NCBI GenBank assembly: GCA_036397835.1
Contig: DASWIG010000256.1
Coordinates: 1 to 20,763 of the forward strand
Direction: 5' to 3'
Source: DASWIG01 sp036397835
GTDB lineage: Bacteria; Acidobacteriota; Thermoanaerobaculia; Multivoradales; J023
DNA length: 20,763 bases
In this document: positions 1-8,200 of the stretch, one piece after another
Position numbering within the stretch: position 1 is the stretch's first letter
How the letters are laid out: the number at the start of each line of letters is the position of its first letter
Notes under the pieces: model-generated
Database searches by the model: none
Told to the model about the DNA's origin: nothing
Seen by the model: only the letters and a program-made list of their open reading frames with translations
Made by a program: the position numbers and the translations under genes

Positions 1-777
1 GTGCCGCACCGCGACGACGACAGCCACACGGCCCTCACCTGGCTGGCGGCGGCCGGGCAGTGGGTGGGCGAGCCCATCCCCGGCACCGCCGGCGTCCGGG
101 CGGGCCTGCGTCCGGCGGACCTCACCCTCACCGTCGGCGACGCCGCCGATCCCGCGGCCCGCCGTCTGGCGCTCGCGGGCCGCACCCGCGACCACGGGCT
201 CGGCTGGCTGCGCGAGCAGCTCGCCGAGCTCGGCGTCGACGCCGGAGCCGTGGTCCTCGATTTCCACTTCGAGATGCCGGCGCACGCGGTGGCCGAAGGC
301 GCGGCGTTCCGCGCCGGCCTGGCGCCCGGCTTCCAGGAGCTGGCCCGCTACTACGCCGACGGCAGCCTGCTCCTCGAGGAGATCGCCGCCGGCCACGCCG
401 GCGCTTCGGCCGTCCTGACGTGGCCCCACCACTTCGACGTCGGGCTGGTGGTCTCGCTCGGCGGCGACCGGACGGTGGGCGTGGGTCTGTCGCCGGGCGA
501 CGAGACGTACGCGGAGCCGTACTTCTACGTCAACGCCTGGCCCGTGCCCGAGGACGTCGAGCCGCCGGAGCTCCCGCTCGGCGGCTGGCAGACCGCGAAC
601 TTCTTCGCCGCCGTGCTGACGGCGACGGAGCTGCTGGCGGACGGCGAGGAGGATCAGGCGACGCGGGCGCGGGCGTTCCTGGCAGCGGCGGTCGAGGCGG
701 CTCGGGCGCTGGTGTCCCCGCCTTCTTCGACGCCTTCCCCGGCGCCAGCACCAGGGCGGCGAGCGGCGGCAACGTGA
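1..777 (+). CDS. Uncharacterised protein, probably 5'-truncated by the window edge
   Basis: I cannot assign a function. The reading frame is open from base 1 (GTG) to a TGA at 775-777 (258 codons). The first residues (PHRDDDSHTALTW) look internal: proteins of this type that I recall carry a further 20-30 residues before a P-x-x-DDSH segment, so the true start probably lies upstream of the window. Visible conserved-looking blocks are LTWPHHFDVGLVVSL (about residues 139-153), GVGLSPGDETYAEPYFYVN (about 161-179), and a helical C-terminal part around FFAAVLTATELL. No signal peptide or membrane segment is seen, so it is probably cytoplasmic. The last ~23 residues are Pro/Ala/Ser-rich. The 3' end runs into glgB on the opposite strand. 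The real-gene call rests on the conserved-looking core; family membership is from memory. Confidence 0.7.
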   Translation: MPHRDDDSHTALTWLAAAGQWVGEPIPGTAGVRAGLRPADLTLTVGDAADPAARRLALAGRTRDHGLGWLREQLAELGVDAGAVVLDFHFEMPAHAVAEGAAFRAGLAPGFQELARYYADGSLLLEEIAAGHAGASAVLTWPHHFDVGLVVSLGGDRTVGVGLSPGDETYAEPYFYVNAWPVPEDVEPPELPLGGWQTANFFAAVLTATELLADGEEDQATRARAFLAAAVEAARALVSPPSSTPSPAPAPGRRAAAT

Positions 778-3001
778 GCCGCATCGACTGCGGGTAACCG
801 TCCCAAGGCTCGTCGTCGGTCGTGACCTCCTCGGGGACGGCATAGCCGCTGCCGCCGAACAACGCGGCGTCCGACGAGAGCAGCAGCCGATAGCTCCCCG
901 CCCGCGGCGCGCCGAGGCGGTAGCCCTCGCGCGGCACCGGCGTCAGGTTGAGGACCACCACCAGGTGCTCGTCCGCGTCCTTCGTTTTCCGCTCTTCCAC
1001 CCGCCGCCGCTCGTAGGCCACCACGGACGCCTCGCGGTCGTGGCAGGCGATCCACTTGAAGCCCTCGGGATCGGGGTCCGAGATCCACAGACATGGGTGC
1101 TGGTGGTAGAGCTTGCCGAGCGCGCACACGAAACGGAAGAGCCCGGCGCGCGACGGATCGTCGAGCAAGTACCAGTCGAGGCCGGTCGTGTGGTTCCACT
1201 CGCGCGACGGCGCGATCTCGCTGCCCATGAAGAGCAGCACCTTGCCGGGACGGGTGAATTGATAGGCGTAAAGCGCCCGCAGGTTGGCCATCTTGCGCCA
1301 CGGGTCCCCCGGCATCTTGTGGTAGAGCGAGCCCTTGCCGTGGACCACCTCGTCGTGCGACAGCGGGTTCACGAAGCGCTCGCTGAACTCGTAGATCATG
1401 GCGAAGGTGAGCCGGTCGTGGTTGCCGGCACGGAAGTACGGGTCGACGCTGAAGTAGCTCAGCGTGTCGTGCATCCAGCCCATGTTCCACTTGAGGTCGA
1501 AGCCCAGGCCGCCGGCGGCCGCCTCGCCGGTGACCTGGGGCCAGGCGGTCGACTCCTCGGCGATGGTGAAGCAGCCGGGGGCGGCTTCGTGGATCGCCTG
1601 GTTGACCTGACGCAAGAGGTCGATCGCCTCCAGGTTCTCGCGGCCGCCGTAAAGGTTGGGGATCCAATCGCCCTCCTTGCGGCTGTAGTCGCGGTAGAGC
1701 ATCGAGGCCACCGCGTCGACGCGCAGGCCGTCGACGTGGAACTGCTCGAGCCAGTAGAGGGCGTTCGACACCAGGAAGGTCTTCACCTCGTGGCGGCCGT
1801 GGTTGAAGACGTAGGTGTCCCAGTCGGGGTGGACGCCGAGGCGCGGGTCCTCGTGCTCGTAGAGGGCGGTGCCGTCGAAGCGGCCGAGGCCGTGGGCGTC
1901 CTTGACGAAGTGGCCGGGCACCCAGTCGACGATCACCGCCAGGCCGGCCTGGTGGCAGCGGTCGACGAGATGGCGCAGGTCGTCGGCCGCGCCGTAGAGG
2001 GCGGTCGGCGCGTAGTAGCCGGCGACCTGGTAGCCCCAGGAGCCGTCGAAGGGATGGTCGGCGATCGGCAGCAGCTCGAGCGAGTCGAAGCCGAGCTCGA
2101 CCACGTGCGGCACGAGCTCGTCGGCGAGCCGGCGGTAGGAGAGGGGCGCGCCGGCGTCGCGCTTCCAGGAGCCGAGGTGGACCTCGTAGGTGGCCAGGGG
2201 CGAGCGGCGCACGTCGCGCCGGGTGCGGGAGGCCATCCACTCGCCGTCCCCCCAGGCGTAGGTCGAGCGCGCCAGCCGCGAGCCGGTGGCCGGCGGACGC
2301 TCGGCCTCGCGCGCCAGCGGATCGGCCTTGAGGCGGATCCGGTCGTCCTCTCCCAGGACCTCGTACTTGTAGACGGTGCCCGCCTCAAGCTCCGGTACGA
2401 AGAGCTCGAAGACGCCCGAGCGGCCGAGGCGGCGCATCGGCAGCAGGCGGCCGTCCCAGTGGCAGAAGTCGCCGACCACGCTCACCCGGCGGGCGTTGGC
2501 GGCCCACACGGCGAAGGCGTAGCCGGCGACGCCGTCGAGCGTCGCGGGGCGCGCGCCCAGGCACTCCCAGAGCCGCCGGTGGGTGCCCTCGGCGAAGAGG
2601 TAGAGGTCGAGCTCGCCGACGGTGGGCAGGAAGCGGTAGGGATCGTGACGTTCCCAGGCCGAGCCGTCCGCGGACGTGTAGCGCAGGCGGTAGTCGAGGC
2701 CGCCTTCGCGGCCGGCGAGCCAGACGGCGAAGACGCCGCCGCCGACCGGGGTCATGGCGACGTCCTCGAAGGACGTGCCGACGCGCGGGCGCACGCCGTG
2801 CGCCCCTACACCGAGGCGCAGCGCGGCGGCGGAGGCGCCGGGATGGTAGACGCGGACGACGGTGCCGCCCTCGCCGTCGACCTCGGCCGCGTGCGGCCCG
2901 AGATAGACGTGGGGGTCGCAGTGGTGTCCGCGCCGCAAGGCGTCGCGGCTCTCCGCCTCGCCCGCGAGGACCGATTCGAGGGAAGCCGCAGGATCGCTCA
3001 T
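530..3001 (-). CDS. glgB: 1,4-alpha-glucan branching enzyme (GH13)
   Basis: Glycogen branching enzyme: it cuts alpha-1,4 glucan chains and re-attaches the piece by an alpha-1,6 bond, in the cytoplasm. With the start at 3001 (MSDPAASLES) the protein has 823 residues. An N-terminal N1 module (about 30-120) is followed by a CBM48 module (about 160-240, GYAFAVWAANARRVSVVGDF), the GH13 barrel (about 270-620) and a C-terminal beta domain ending near 754. The nucleophile is D429 in GLRVDAVASM, the acid/base E482 in TIAEEST, and the transition-state stabiliser D550 in NPLSHDEVVHG. The 53- and 121-residue spacings from the nucleophile equal those of E. coli GlgB (D405, E458, D526). The ATG has no strong ribosome-binding site. 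After about residue 754 the frame continues for ~69 Pro/Arg/Ala-rich residues read antisense to the neighbouring gene, which is not a normal GlgB tail. No other glg genes are present. Confidence 0.95.
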   Translation of the reverse strand: MSDPAASLESVLAGEAESRDALRRGHHCDPHVYLGPHAAEVDGEGGTVVRVYHPGASAAALRLGVGAHGVRPRVGTSFEDVAMTPVGGGVFAVWLAGREGGLDYRLRYTSADGSAWERHDPYRFLPTVGELDLYLFAEGTHRRLWECLGARPATLDGVAGYAFAVWAANARRVSVVGDFCHWDGRLLPMRRLGRSGVFELFVPELEAGTVYKYEVLGEDDRIRLKADPLAREAERPPATGSRLARSTYAWGDGEWMASRTRRDVRRSPLATYEVHLGSWKRDAGAPLSYRRLADELVPHVVELGFDSLELLPIADHPFDGSWGYQVAGYYAPTALYGAADDLRHLVDRCHQAGLAVIVDWVPGHFVKDAHGLGRFDGTALYEHEDPRLGVHPDWDTYVFNHGRHEVKTFLVSNALYWLEQFHVDGLRVDAVASMLYRDYSRKEGDWIPNLYGGRENLEAIDLLRQVNQAIHEAAPGCFTIAEESTAWPQVTGEAAAGGLGFDLKWNMGWMHDTLSYFSVDPYFRAGNHDRLTFAMIYEFSERFVNPLSHDEVVHGKGSLYHKMPGDPWRKMANLRALYAYQFTRPGKVLLFMGSEIAPSREWNHTTGLDWYLLDDPSRAGLFRFVCALGKLYHQHPCLWISDPDPEGFKWIACHDREASVVAYERRRVEERKTKDADEHLVVVLNLTPVPREGYRLGAPRAGSYRLLLSSDAALFGGSGYAVPEEVTTDDEPWDGYPQSMRLTLPPLAALVLAPGKASKKAGTPAPEPPRPPLPGTPAPASPDPPRRPPAAPSPSARRRRSSRSASRRAGAPAARRPRARARR

Positions 3002-3015
3002 CGTGCCGGCGCAGT

Positions 3016-3147
3016 CTATCCGGACCCACCGCCGCCGCGCGAGCCCTTGTCGAGCTCGGCGATGCGGCGCTTCAGCTCCTCCTCGCGGCGGTGGACCTCC
3101 GCCGTCATGCGGCGGAAGGTGCGGCCGACCCTCGTCGCCTTCAACAT
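3016..3147 (-). CDS. Possible small coiled-coil protein (43 aa) upstream of glgB
   Basis: A short ORF of 43 codons plus TAG ends 14 bp before the glgB ATG on the same strand. It is preceded by GGAGG three bases before the ATG (ggaggtatATG), a good Shine-Dalgarno sequence at a rather short distance. The product begins MLKATRVGRTFRRMTAEVHR, continues as a highly charged heptad-like helix (REEELKRRIAELDK) and ends in a Gly/Ser tail. No membrane segment or known family is recognised. The position suggests co-transcription with glgB from the intergenic region shared with the XPB helicase. It could be a chance ORF; the ribosome-binding site and the amphipathic helix are the only support. Confidence 0.42.
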   Translation of the reverse strand: MLKATRVGRTFRRMTAEVHRREEELKRRIAELDKGSRGGGGSG

Positions 3148-3210
3148 ATACCTCCGGTAAATCCGTTTGGCCCATATCTCCCCCGTCGAGTGCGTTAGAT
3201 TGTGACCGCG
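3148..3210. promoter_or_regulatory. Divergent intergenic region, glgB side versus XPB helicase
   Basis: This ~60-bp gap must carry the promoters of both the leftward small ORF/glgB unit and the rightward helicase unit. It is locally less GC-rich (tcaacatatacc, ggtaaatccg, ttagat). I see no -35/-10 pair with good spacing on either strand, so no promoter is named. The helicase ATG has no convincing Shine-Dalgarno sequence, which fits a leaderless or near-leaderless transcript. Confidence 0.35.
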
Positions 3211-4581
3211 ATGCTGCGCCTGGAATTCGATCGCGGCACGTTGCTGGTCCACGGCGGCGAGGACCTTCCCCGCGGGCTCGAGCTGCCGGGCTGCACCTTC
3301 GACCGCCGGGTGAAGCTGTGGCGGGCGCCGGCTCGCCGCTACCGCGACGTGGTCACCGTGCTGCACCGCGCCGGCGTGCCTTTCGACAACCGCGCGCGGG
3401 CGTTCGCGGAGCTCGATCTCGCTTCCCTCGTCGTCCGTGAGCCCTTCCCCTATCAGGCTGAGGCGGTCGAGGCGTGGTGGCAGGCGGGGCGTCGCGGCGT
3501 GGTGGTGCTGCCGACCGGCGCCGGCAAGACCTACGTCGCGCAACTGATCCTCGAACGCCTCGGCAGGAGCGCGCTCGTCGTCACCCCCACGCTCGACCTC
3601 ATGCACCAGTGGTACGGCGTGCTGCGCACGGCCTTCGACGTCGAGGTGGGGCTGGTAGGCGGCGGCTACTACGAGATCGCGCCGCTCACCGTGACGACGT
3701 ACGACTCCGCCTATCTACATATGGAGCGCTTCGGCGACCGTTTTGCCCTCCTGATCTTCGACGAGTGCCACCACCTGCCCGGCCCGTCGTACTCGGTGGC
3801 CGCCGAGCTGGCGCTGGCGCCGTTCCGTCTCGGCCTGACCGCCACGCCCGAGCGCGAGGACGGCGGCGAGCGCGTGCTCGAGGGCCTGGTGGGCGCCATC
3901 GTCTACCGCCGCGAGATCGGCGAGCTGGCGGGCTCCTACCTCTCCGAGTACGAGACGGTCACGGTGCGGGTGCGGCTCGCCCCCGAGGAGCGCGAGACCT
4001 ACCAGCGCGAGCGCCAGGTCTACCGCGACTTCGTGACCTTCTACGGCCTGCGCCTGGGCACCGGCCAGGGCTGGGCGCGGTTCCTGCAGCTCACGTCGGC
4101 GAGCGAGGAGGGCCGCCGCGCCTTCCTCGCCTACCGCACCCAGCGGACCATCGCCCAGGCCTCCGAGGCCAAGCTGCGCCAGCTCGAGCGCCTGCTCGAC
4201 CGCCACCGCGGCGACCGCGCGCTCGTCTTCACCAGCGACAACGAGACCGTCTACAAGATCTCGCGGCGCTTCCTGATCCCGGCGATCACCCACCAGACGC
4301 GGATCAAGGAGCGCCACGAGACGCTGCAGCGCTTCAACGCCGGCGACTATCCTTTCCTCGTGACCTCGCGGGTCCTGAACGAAGGCGTCGACGTGCCCGC
4401 CGCCAACGTCGGGATCGTGCTCTCGGGCAGCGGCACCGTGCGCGAGCACGTGCAGCGGCTGGGGCGCATCCTGCGCCGCGGCGAGGGCAAGCGGGCGGTG
4501 CTCTACGAGGTGATCGCCGAGGACACGGCCGAGGAGTTCACGTCCAGCCGGCGGCGCCAGCACGGGGCGTATCAGCGCTGA
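3211..4581 (+). CDS. XPB/Ssl2-type SF2 DNA helicase
   Basis: ATP-dependent DNA helicase/translocase of superfamily 2 (COG1061), closest in layout to archaeal and bacterial XPB. The N-terminal ~60 residues (LRLEFDRGTLLVHG) match the small damage-recognition-like domain. Then come motif I LPTGAGKT (K106), motif II DECHH (from D184), and motif III TATPERED, which contains the XPB RED signature (R215-E216-D217). A thumb-like helical insertion (about 235-300) precedes motif VI QRLGRILRR (415-423). The 456-residue length fits minimal XPB. An in-frame GTG at 3202 would add three residues; I chose ATG 3211 because the fold begins there. In archaea XPB works with the nuclease Bax1 in unwinding and incising damaged DNA; a Bax1 homologue lies at 9368 on the same strand. 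Function in this organism is inferred. Confidence 0.92.
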   Translation: MLRLEFDRGTLLVHGGEDLPRGLELPGCTFDRRVKLWRAPARRYRDVVTVLHRAGVPFDNRARAFAELDLASLVVREPFPYQAEAVEAWWQAGRRGVVVLPTGAGKTYVAQLILERLGRSALVVTPTLDLMHQWYGVLRTAFDVEVGLVGGGYYEIAPLTVTTYDSAYLHMERFGDRFALLIFDECHHLPGPSYSVAAELALAPFRLGLTATPEREDGGERVLEGLVGAIVYRREIGELAGSYLSEYETVTVRVRLAPEERETYQRERQVYRDFVTFYGLRLGTGQGWARFLQLTSASEEGRRAFLAYRTQRTIAQASEAKLRQLERLLDRHRGDRALVFTSDNETVYKISRRFLIPAITHQTRIKERHETLQRFNAGDYPFLVTSRVLNEGVDVPAANVGIVLSGSGTVREHVQRLGRILRRGEGKRAVLYEVIAEDTAEEFTSSRRRQHGAYQR

Positions 4582-4602
4582 CTTCCCGATCGGCGAGAAA
4601 TC

Positions 4603-4625
4603 CGGTAAACTGAATCACTTTACCG
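4603..4625. promoter_or_regulatory. Inverted repeat upstream of the toxin-antitoxin pair (possible operator)
   Basis: CGGTAAA (4603-4609) and TTTACCG (4619-4625) form a perfect 7-bp inverted repeat around a 9-bp AT-rich centre. It lies between the helicase stop (4581) and the antitoxin start (4666). The left arm overlaps a -10-like TAAACT. No T-tract follows, so an antitoxin/toxin autoregulatory operator is more likely than a terminator; this is inference. Confidence 0.4.
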
Positions 4626-4665
4626 CGCCGGAGCCACCCCGGAGCAACCACCCAGAGTGACAGTC

Positions 4666-4947
4666 ATGAGCCGCGAATTCGTGACCCTCGACCGCCGCGA
4701 CCTGGAGGACATGGTGCGGCGCATGGTCAAGGAGGAGCTGGGCCGGCATCTGCACCCCTCCGCCCTGCCGGTCGCCGACGACTGGCGCCACGAAGGCCCC
4801 GAGGACCCCGAGGGGGACACCAAGCTGCTCCGCGAAGCCCTGGCCACCCTCGAACGACACCGCGATCGTCCCGCAGCCTGGGTCGACTGGGAAGACGCCA
4901 GGACCGAGCTCGACCGCGCGGAAGCCGCCGGTGAGCTACCGGATTGA
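4666..4947 (+). CDS. Type II antitoxin, RelB/ParD-like
   Basis: Small acidic protein of 93 residues directly upstream of, and overlapping, a RelE/ParE-like toxin gene. The N-terminal part (SREFVTLDRRDLEDMVRRMV) would be the DNA-binding/dimerisation portion. The C-terminal stretch (WVDWEDARTELDRAEAAGEL) matches the WED-x-x-x-ELD toxin-binding tail common to antitoxins of RelE-type toxins. An in-frame GTG at 4657 would add three residues. The gene ends at TGA 4945-4947, 17 bp inside the toxin frame, so the two are translationally coupled. The inverted repeat at 4603-4625 may be its operator. The role (neutralising the toxin and repressing the operon) is inferred from the family. Confidence 0.75.
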   Translation: MSREFVTLDRRDLEDMVRRMVKEELGRHLHPSALPVADDWRHEGPEDPEGDTKLLREALATLERHRDRPAAWVDWEDARTELDRAEAAGELPD

Positions 4948-5275
4948 GGTCACCCACGAGGCGCTGCGGGCGATCGGCGAGCTGACCGCCGAGGTGCGCT
5001 CCCAGACCCGCCAGCTCGTGCGCGAGCTCGGCGAGGCGCCGCGGCCGAAGCGCGCCAAGAAGCTCCACGGCGAGCCCGACGTCTACCGCATCTGGATCGC
5101 CGGCTACTGGCGGCTGGCCTACGCCGTGGACGACGGCGAAGAGAAACTGCGCGTCCTCTGCCTGCGGCGCTTCGAGATCCTGGACTACGAAAGCCTGATG
5201 GGGTCGGCGTACGTGCAGGAGCCGGCGGTGGCGGTCGGCGCCGCGCGGGCCGTTCCTGGGAGAAGGCCCCCATGA
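4931..5275 (+). CDS. RelE/ParE-family toxin with C-terminal extension
   Basis: Toxin of the RelE/ParE fold, which typically acts as a ribosome-dependent mRNA nuclease or a gyrase poison; the sequence does not say which. It starts at GTG 4931 (MSYRIEVTHEALRAIGEL). Diagnostic features are the basic helix end PRPKRAKKLHGEPDVYR (about 38-53), the hydrophobic strand IWIAGYWRLAYAV (54-66) and the final LRVLCLRRFEILDY (73-86). The fold normally ends near residue 90. Here the frame continues for ~24 Ala/Val/Pro/Arg-rich residues to TGA 5273-5275, overlapping the next gene's ATG by four bases (ATGA). That links toxin translation to the giant secreted protein. The tail may be a non-functional read-out or a real extension. 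Confidence 0.8.
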   Translation: MSYRIEVTHEALRAIGELTAEVRSQTRQLVRELGEAPRPKRAKKLHGEPDVYRIWIAGYWRLAYAVDDGEEKLRVLCLRRFEILDYESLMGSAYVQEPAVAVGAARAVPGRRPP

Positions 5276-8200
5276 GCGTCTCGACGCGTTGCGTACTGTT
5301 CCTCACCCTGTTGCCGCTGCCGGCGCCGGCCGCAGCCGAGCTGACGATCGAGGGCAAGATCACCGCCGCTCCGGCCGCCGCGACCGTCCAGCTCATTCCC
5401 CTTCCGCAGTCCTTCGCCGCCGGCGAGCTGTGCCTCGCGGGGGAGGGCGACCCCGGGCCGGTGGCGTCGGCGACGGTCGAGGCGCAGGGCTACTTCCGGG
5501 TCGAGGCGCCGGAGGTCGGCATGTGGAAGGTGCGCGTCGACGCCCCCGGCCACGCCAGCGCCGAGCTCCTGCTGCAGCCGCTGCTCGACGCCGTCGAGCT
5601 CCCCGCGCTCGAGCTCGAGAGCGCCGCGGACCTCGACGTCGAGGTCCGCGGCGGCGGCAAGCCGCTCGCGGCGAGGGTGATCGTCTATCGCGCGGATCCG
5701 GCCGCGGGCCGTTTCCTCGGCCGCCGCCAGGTCCTGCGCGGGCCCGGCGCCTGGAGCCTGCCGGTCGCCGTCGGCTGGTCGAGCGAGGACGGCGAGCTGC
5801 GGATCGTCGTGGGCGGTAACGGACCGTTCATGGTCCGCGCCGTGGCGCCGGGATTCGTCGCCGCCGAAGTGGAGGCACGCGACGCCGGGACGGTGAAGCT
5901 CGAGCTGGCGGCGGGCCGCGAGCGCGTGGTGCGCGCCGTCGACGCCGGCGGACGTCCCGTTCCCGGCGTCCTGGTCTACGAAGTCGACGTCCCGATACCG
6001 CTCGCCGCCACCGGCCCCGACGGCCGCGCCCGCGTCACCCAGGGCGGCGAGCCTCTGCGCCTCGAGCTCGTGGCCGGCGACGGCCGCCGCGGCGGGGCGA
6101 CCCTCGGCGACGGGCCGCCGCCGGAGGTCCCGGTGACGCTCGCGGCGCCGCCGCGGCTGGCCGGGCGGGTGATCGACCGCGGCAGCCGCCGGCCGGTCGG
6201 CGGCGCCCTGGTGTGGCCCGCCGGCTCCTTCGGCGATTACGTGACGACCGCCGGCGACGGCGCCTACGAGCTCTCCGGCGAGCCTTCCCCGGAGGGGATC
6301 TGGGCGGCGGCCGCCGGCTACGTCACCGGCTTCGAGCGGGCGCGCCGGGCCGCCGGCGACGTCCCCGGCCCGACCCTGGCGCTGACGCCGGCCACCGCCG
6401 TGGCCGGCCGCGTCGTCGACGCCGCCGGCGAGCCGGTCGCCGGCGTCGAGATCGAGGCGTCGCCGCAGGGCGAGACCGGCATGGTCGTCCGGATGTCGTC
6501 GCGCCCGCCGTCGTCGCTGACGGCGCGCTCGTCGCGGCTCGGCGCCTTCCGTCTCGGCGGCCTGCCCGCCGGCGAAGCCTACGCGCTCGCCTTCCGGCGC
6601 GCGGGCTACGCCGAGACCCGGATCGAGGTGGGGAAGCTGGCGCCGTTCGAGCAGCACACGGAGCTCGAGGTCGTGCTCCGGCGGGGGCGGCGCGCCGTCG
6701 GCCTGGTCCGCGCCGAGGACGACTCGCCGGTCGCCGGCGCCACGGTGAGGCTCACCCGTCGATCGGACGCCGGCGGGGGTGCGAGTCGCCTGGTGCTGCG
6801 CCGGCTCGGCGGCCCGGAGGAGGACAGGGGCGACGAGCACGCGACGGACGCGCGCGGACGCTTCGAGGTCGGCGACCTCGAAGCCGGACGCTACGACCTC
6901 GAGGTCGAGGCGGAGGGATTCGCGCGCGCCGCCGTGCCCGGAGTCGAGGTGCCCGAGGACGTCGACGAGGTCGACCTCGGCACCGTCGTCCTGGCGCCCG
7001 CCGCGGCGATCGCCGGCCTGGTGGTCGACGCCGAAGGCCGTCCGCTGGCCGCCGCCGAGATCCGCTACGACCGCGACGCCGAGCGGCCGGCGGCCTTCCT
7101 GGCCGCGATGCTCGCCGGGGAACCGGCGCGCGCGCGCACCGACGCCGGCGGCGCCTTCACCCTCTCGGGCTTTCGCGACGGCGAGCGGGTCCACCTCCTG
7201 GTCAGCCGCGCCGGCTACGTCGACGCCACCGTCGCCGCCGTCACCGTGCCCACGGTCGAGCCCGTCGAGGTGGTGCTGCGGACGGCCTCGCGGGTGACCG
7301 GCAAGGTGGTCGACGCGGACGGCCGTCCGCTCGCCGGCGCCCGCGTGGTCGTCCAGCCCGAAGGGCAGCGTTTCCCGGGCGGCCGTGTCGAGACCGCCGG
7401 CGACGGCAGCTTCGAGCTCGCCGACGTCGCCCCCGGGCGGGTGGAGGTCTCCGCCGAGGCTCCCGGCTACCAGGGCGCCAGCCTCGCCGGCCTCGAAGTC
7501 CCCGCAGGCGGCGAGCTCGCCGGAGTGACGCTCGCCCTGGCGGTGGGCGCGGTGGTCGAGGGCACCGTCTTCGCGCCCGACGCCCTGCCGGTGATCGGCG
7601 CCGCGGTCCGCGCCGTCGAGCCCGGCGCGAGCACCGGCTTGCGCTTCAACGCCTTCGCCTTCGCCACCACCGACGGCGACGGCCGCTACTGGCTCGACGG
7701 CCTGCCGCCAGGCCGCCGCACGGTGATCGCGCAGCACGACGTCTACCAGCGCGCGGCCCGCGACGTGGAGATCGAGCCCGGCGTCAACCGTCTCGACCTC
7801 GTCTTCGCCGGCGGCGTCGAGGTGAGCGGCCGGGTGACCGGCCCCCAGGGCGAGCCGGTGGCCGGGGCCCAGGTGATGCTCGCCGGCGACGGCTTCGCCC
7901 TGCGCTGGCCGGAGACGGCGAGCCGGGACGACGGCAGCTTCGTCTTCACCGGCGTGCTACCCGGCCAGTACCGACTCACCGCCGCCAAGGAGGGCTACGC
8001 CCACGCGCGGACGTCCGATCCGGTGATCGTGGGCGAGAGCCCGGTAGCGGGCCTCGAGCTGCGGCTCGCGGCCGGCGTCACCCTCACCGGCGAGGTGCGC
8101 GGCCTCACCGTCGACGAGCTCGCCGAGCTCCGCATCAGGGCCTCGAGCGGGCGCGGCTATCGGGGCGGCGAGGTCGACTTCTCGGGCCGCTACCGGGTCC

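Noticed and set aside
965..3160. 731-codon open frame antisense to glgB
   Set aside because: Long antisense frames are expected in GC-rich coding DNA. The translation is Val/Ala/Glu/Arg-rich without domains, while glgB on the other strand has all catalytic motifs.
5185..7737. 850-codon open frame antisense to the giant secreted protein
   Set aside because: Low-complexity Arg/Gly/Ala/Asp composition and no recognisable motif; the plus strand shows a signal peptide and regular repeats.
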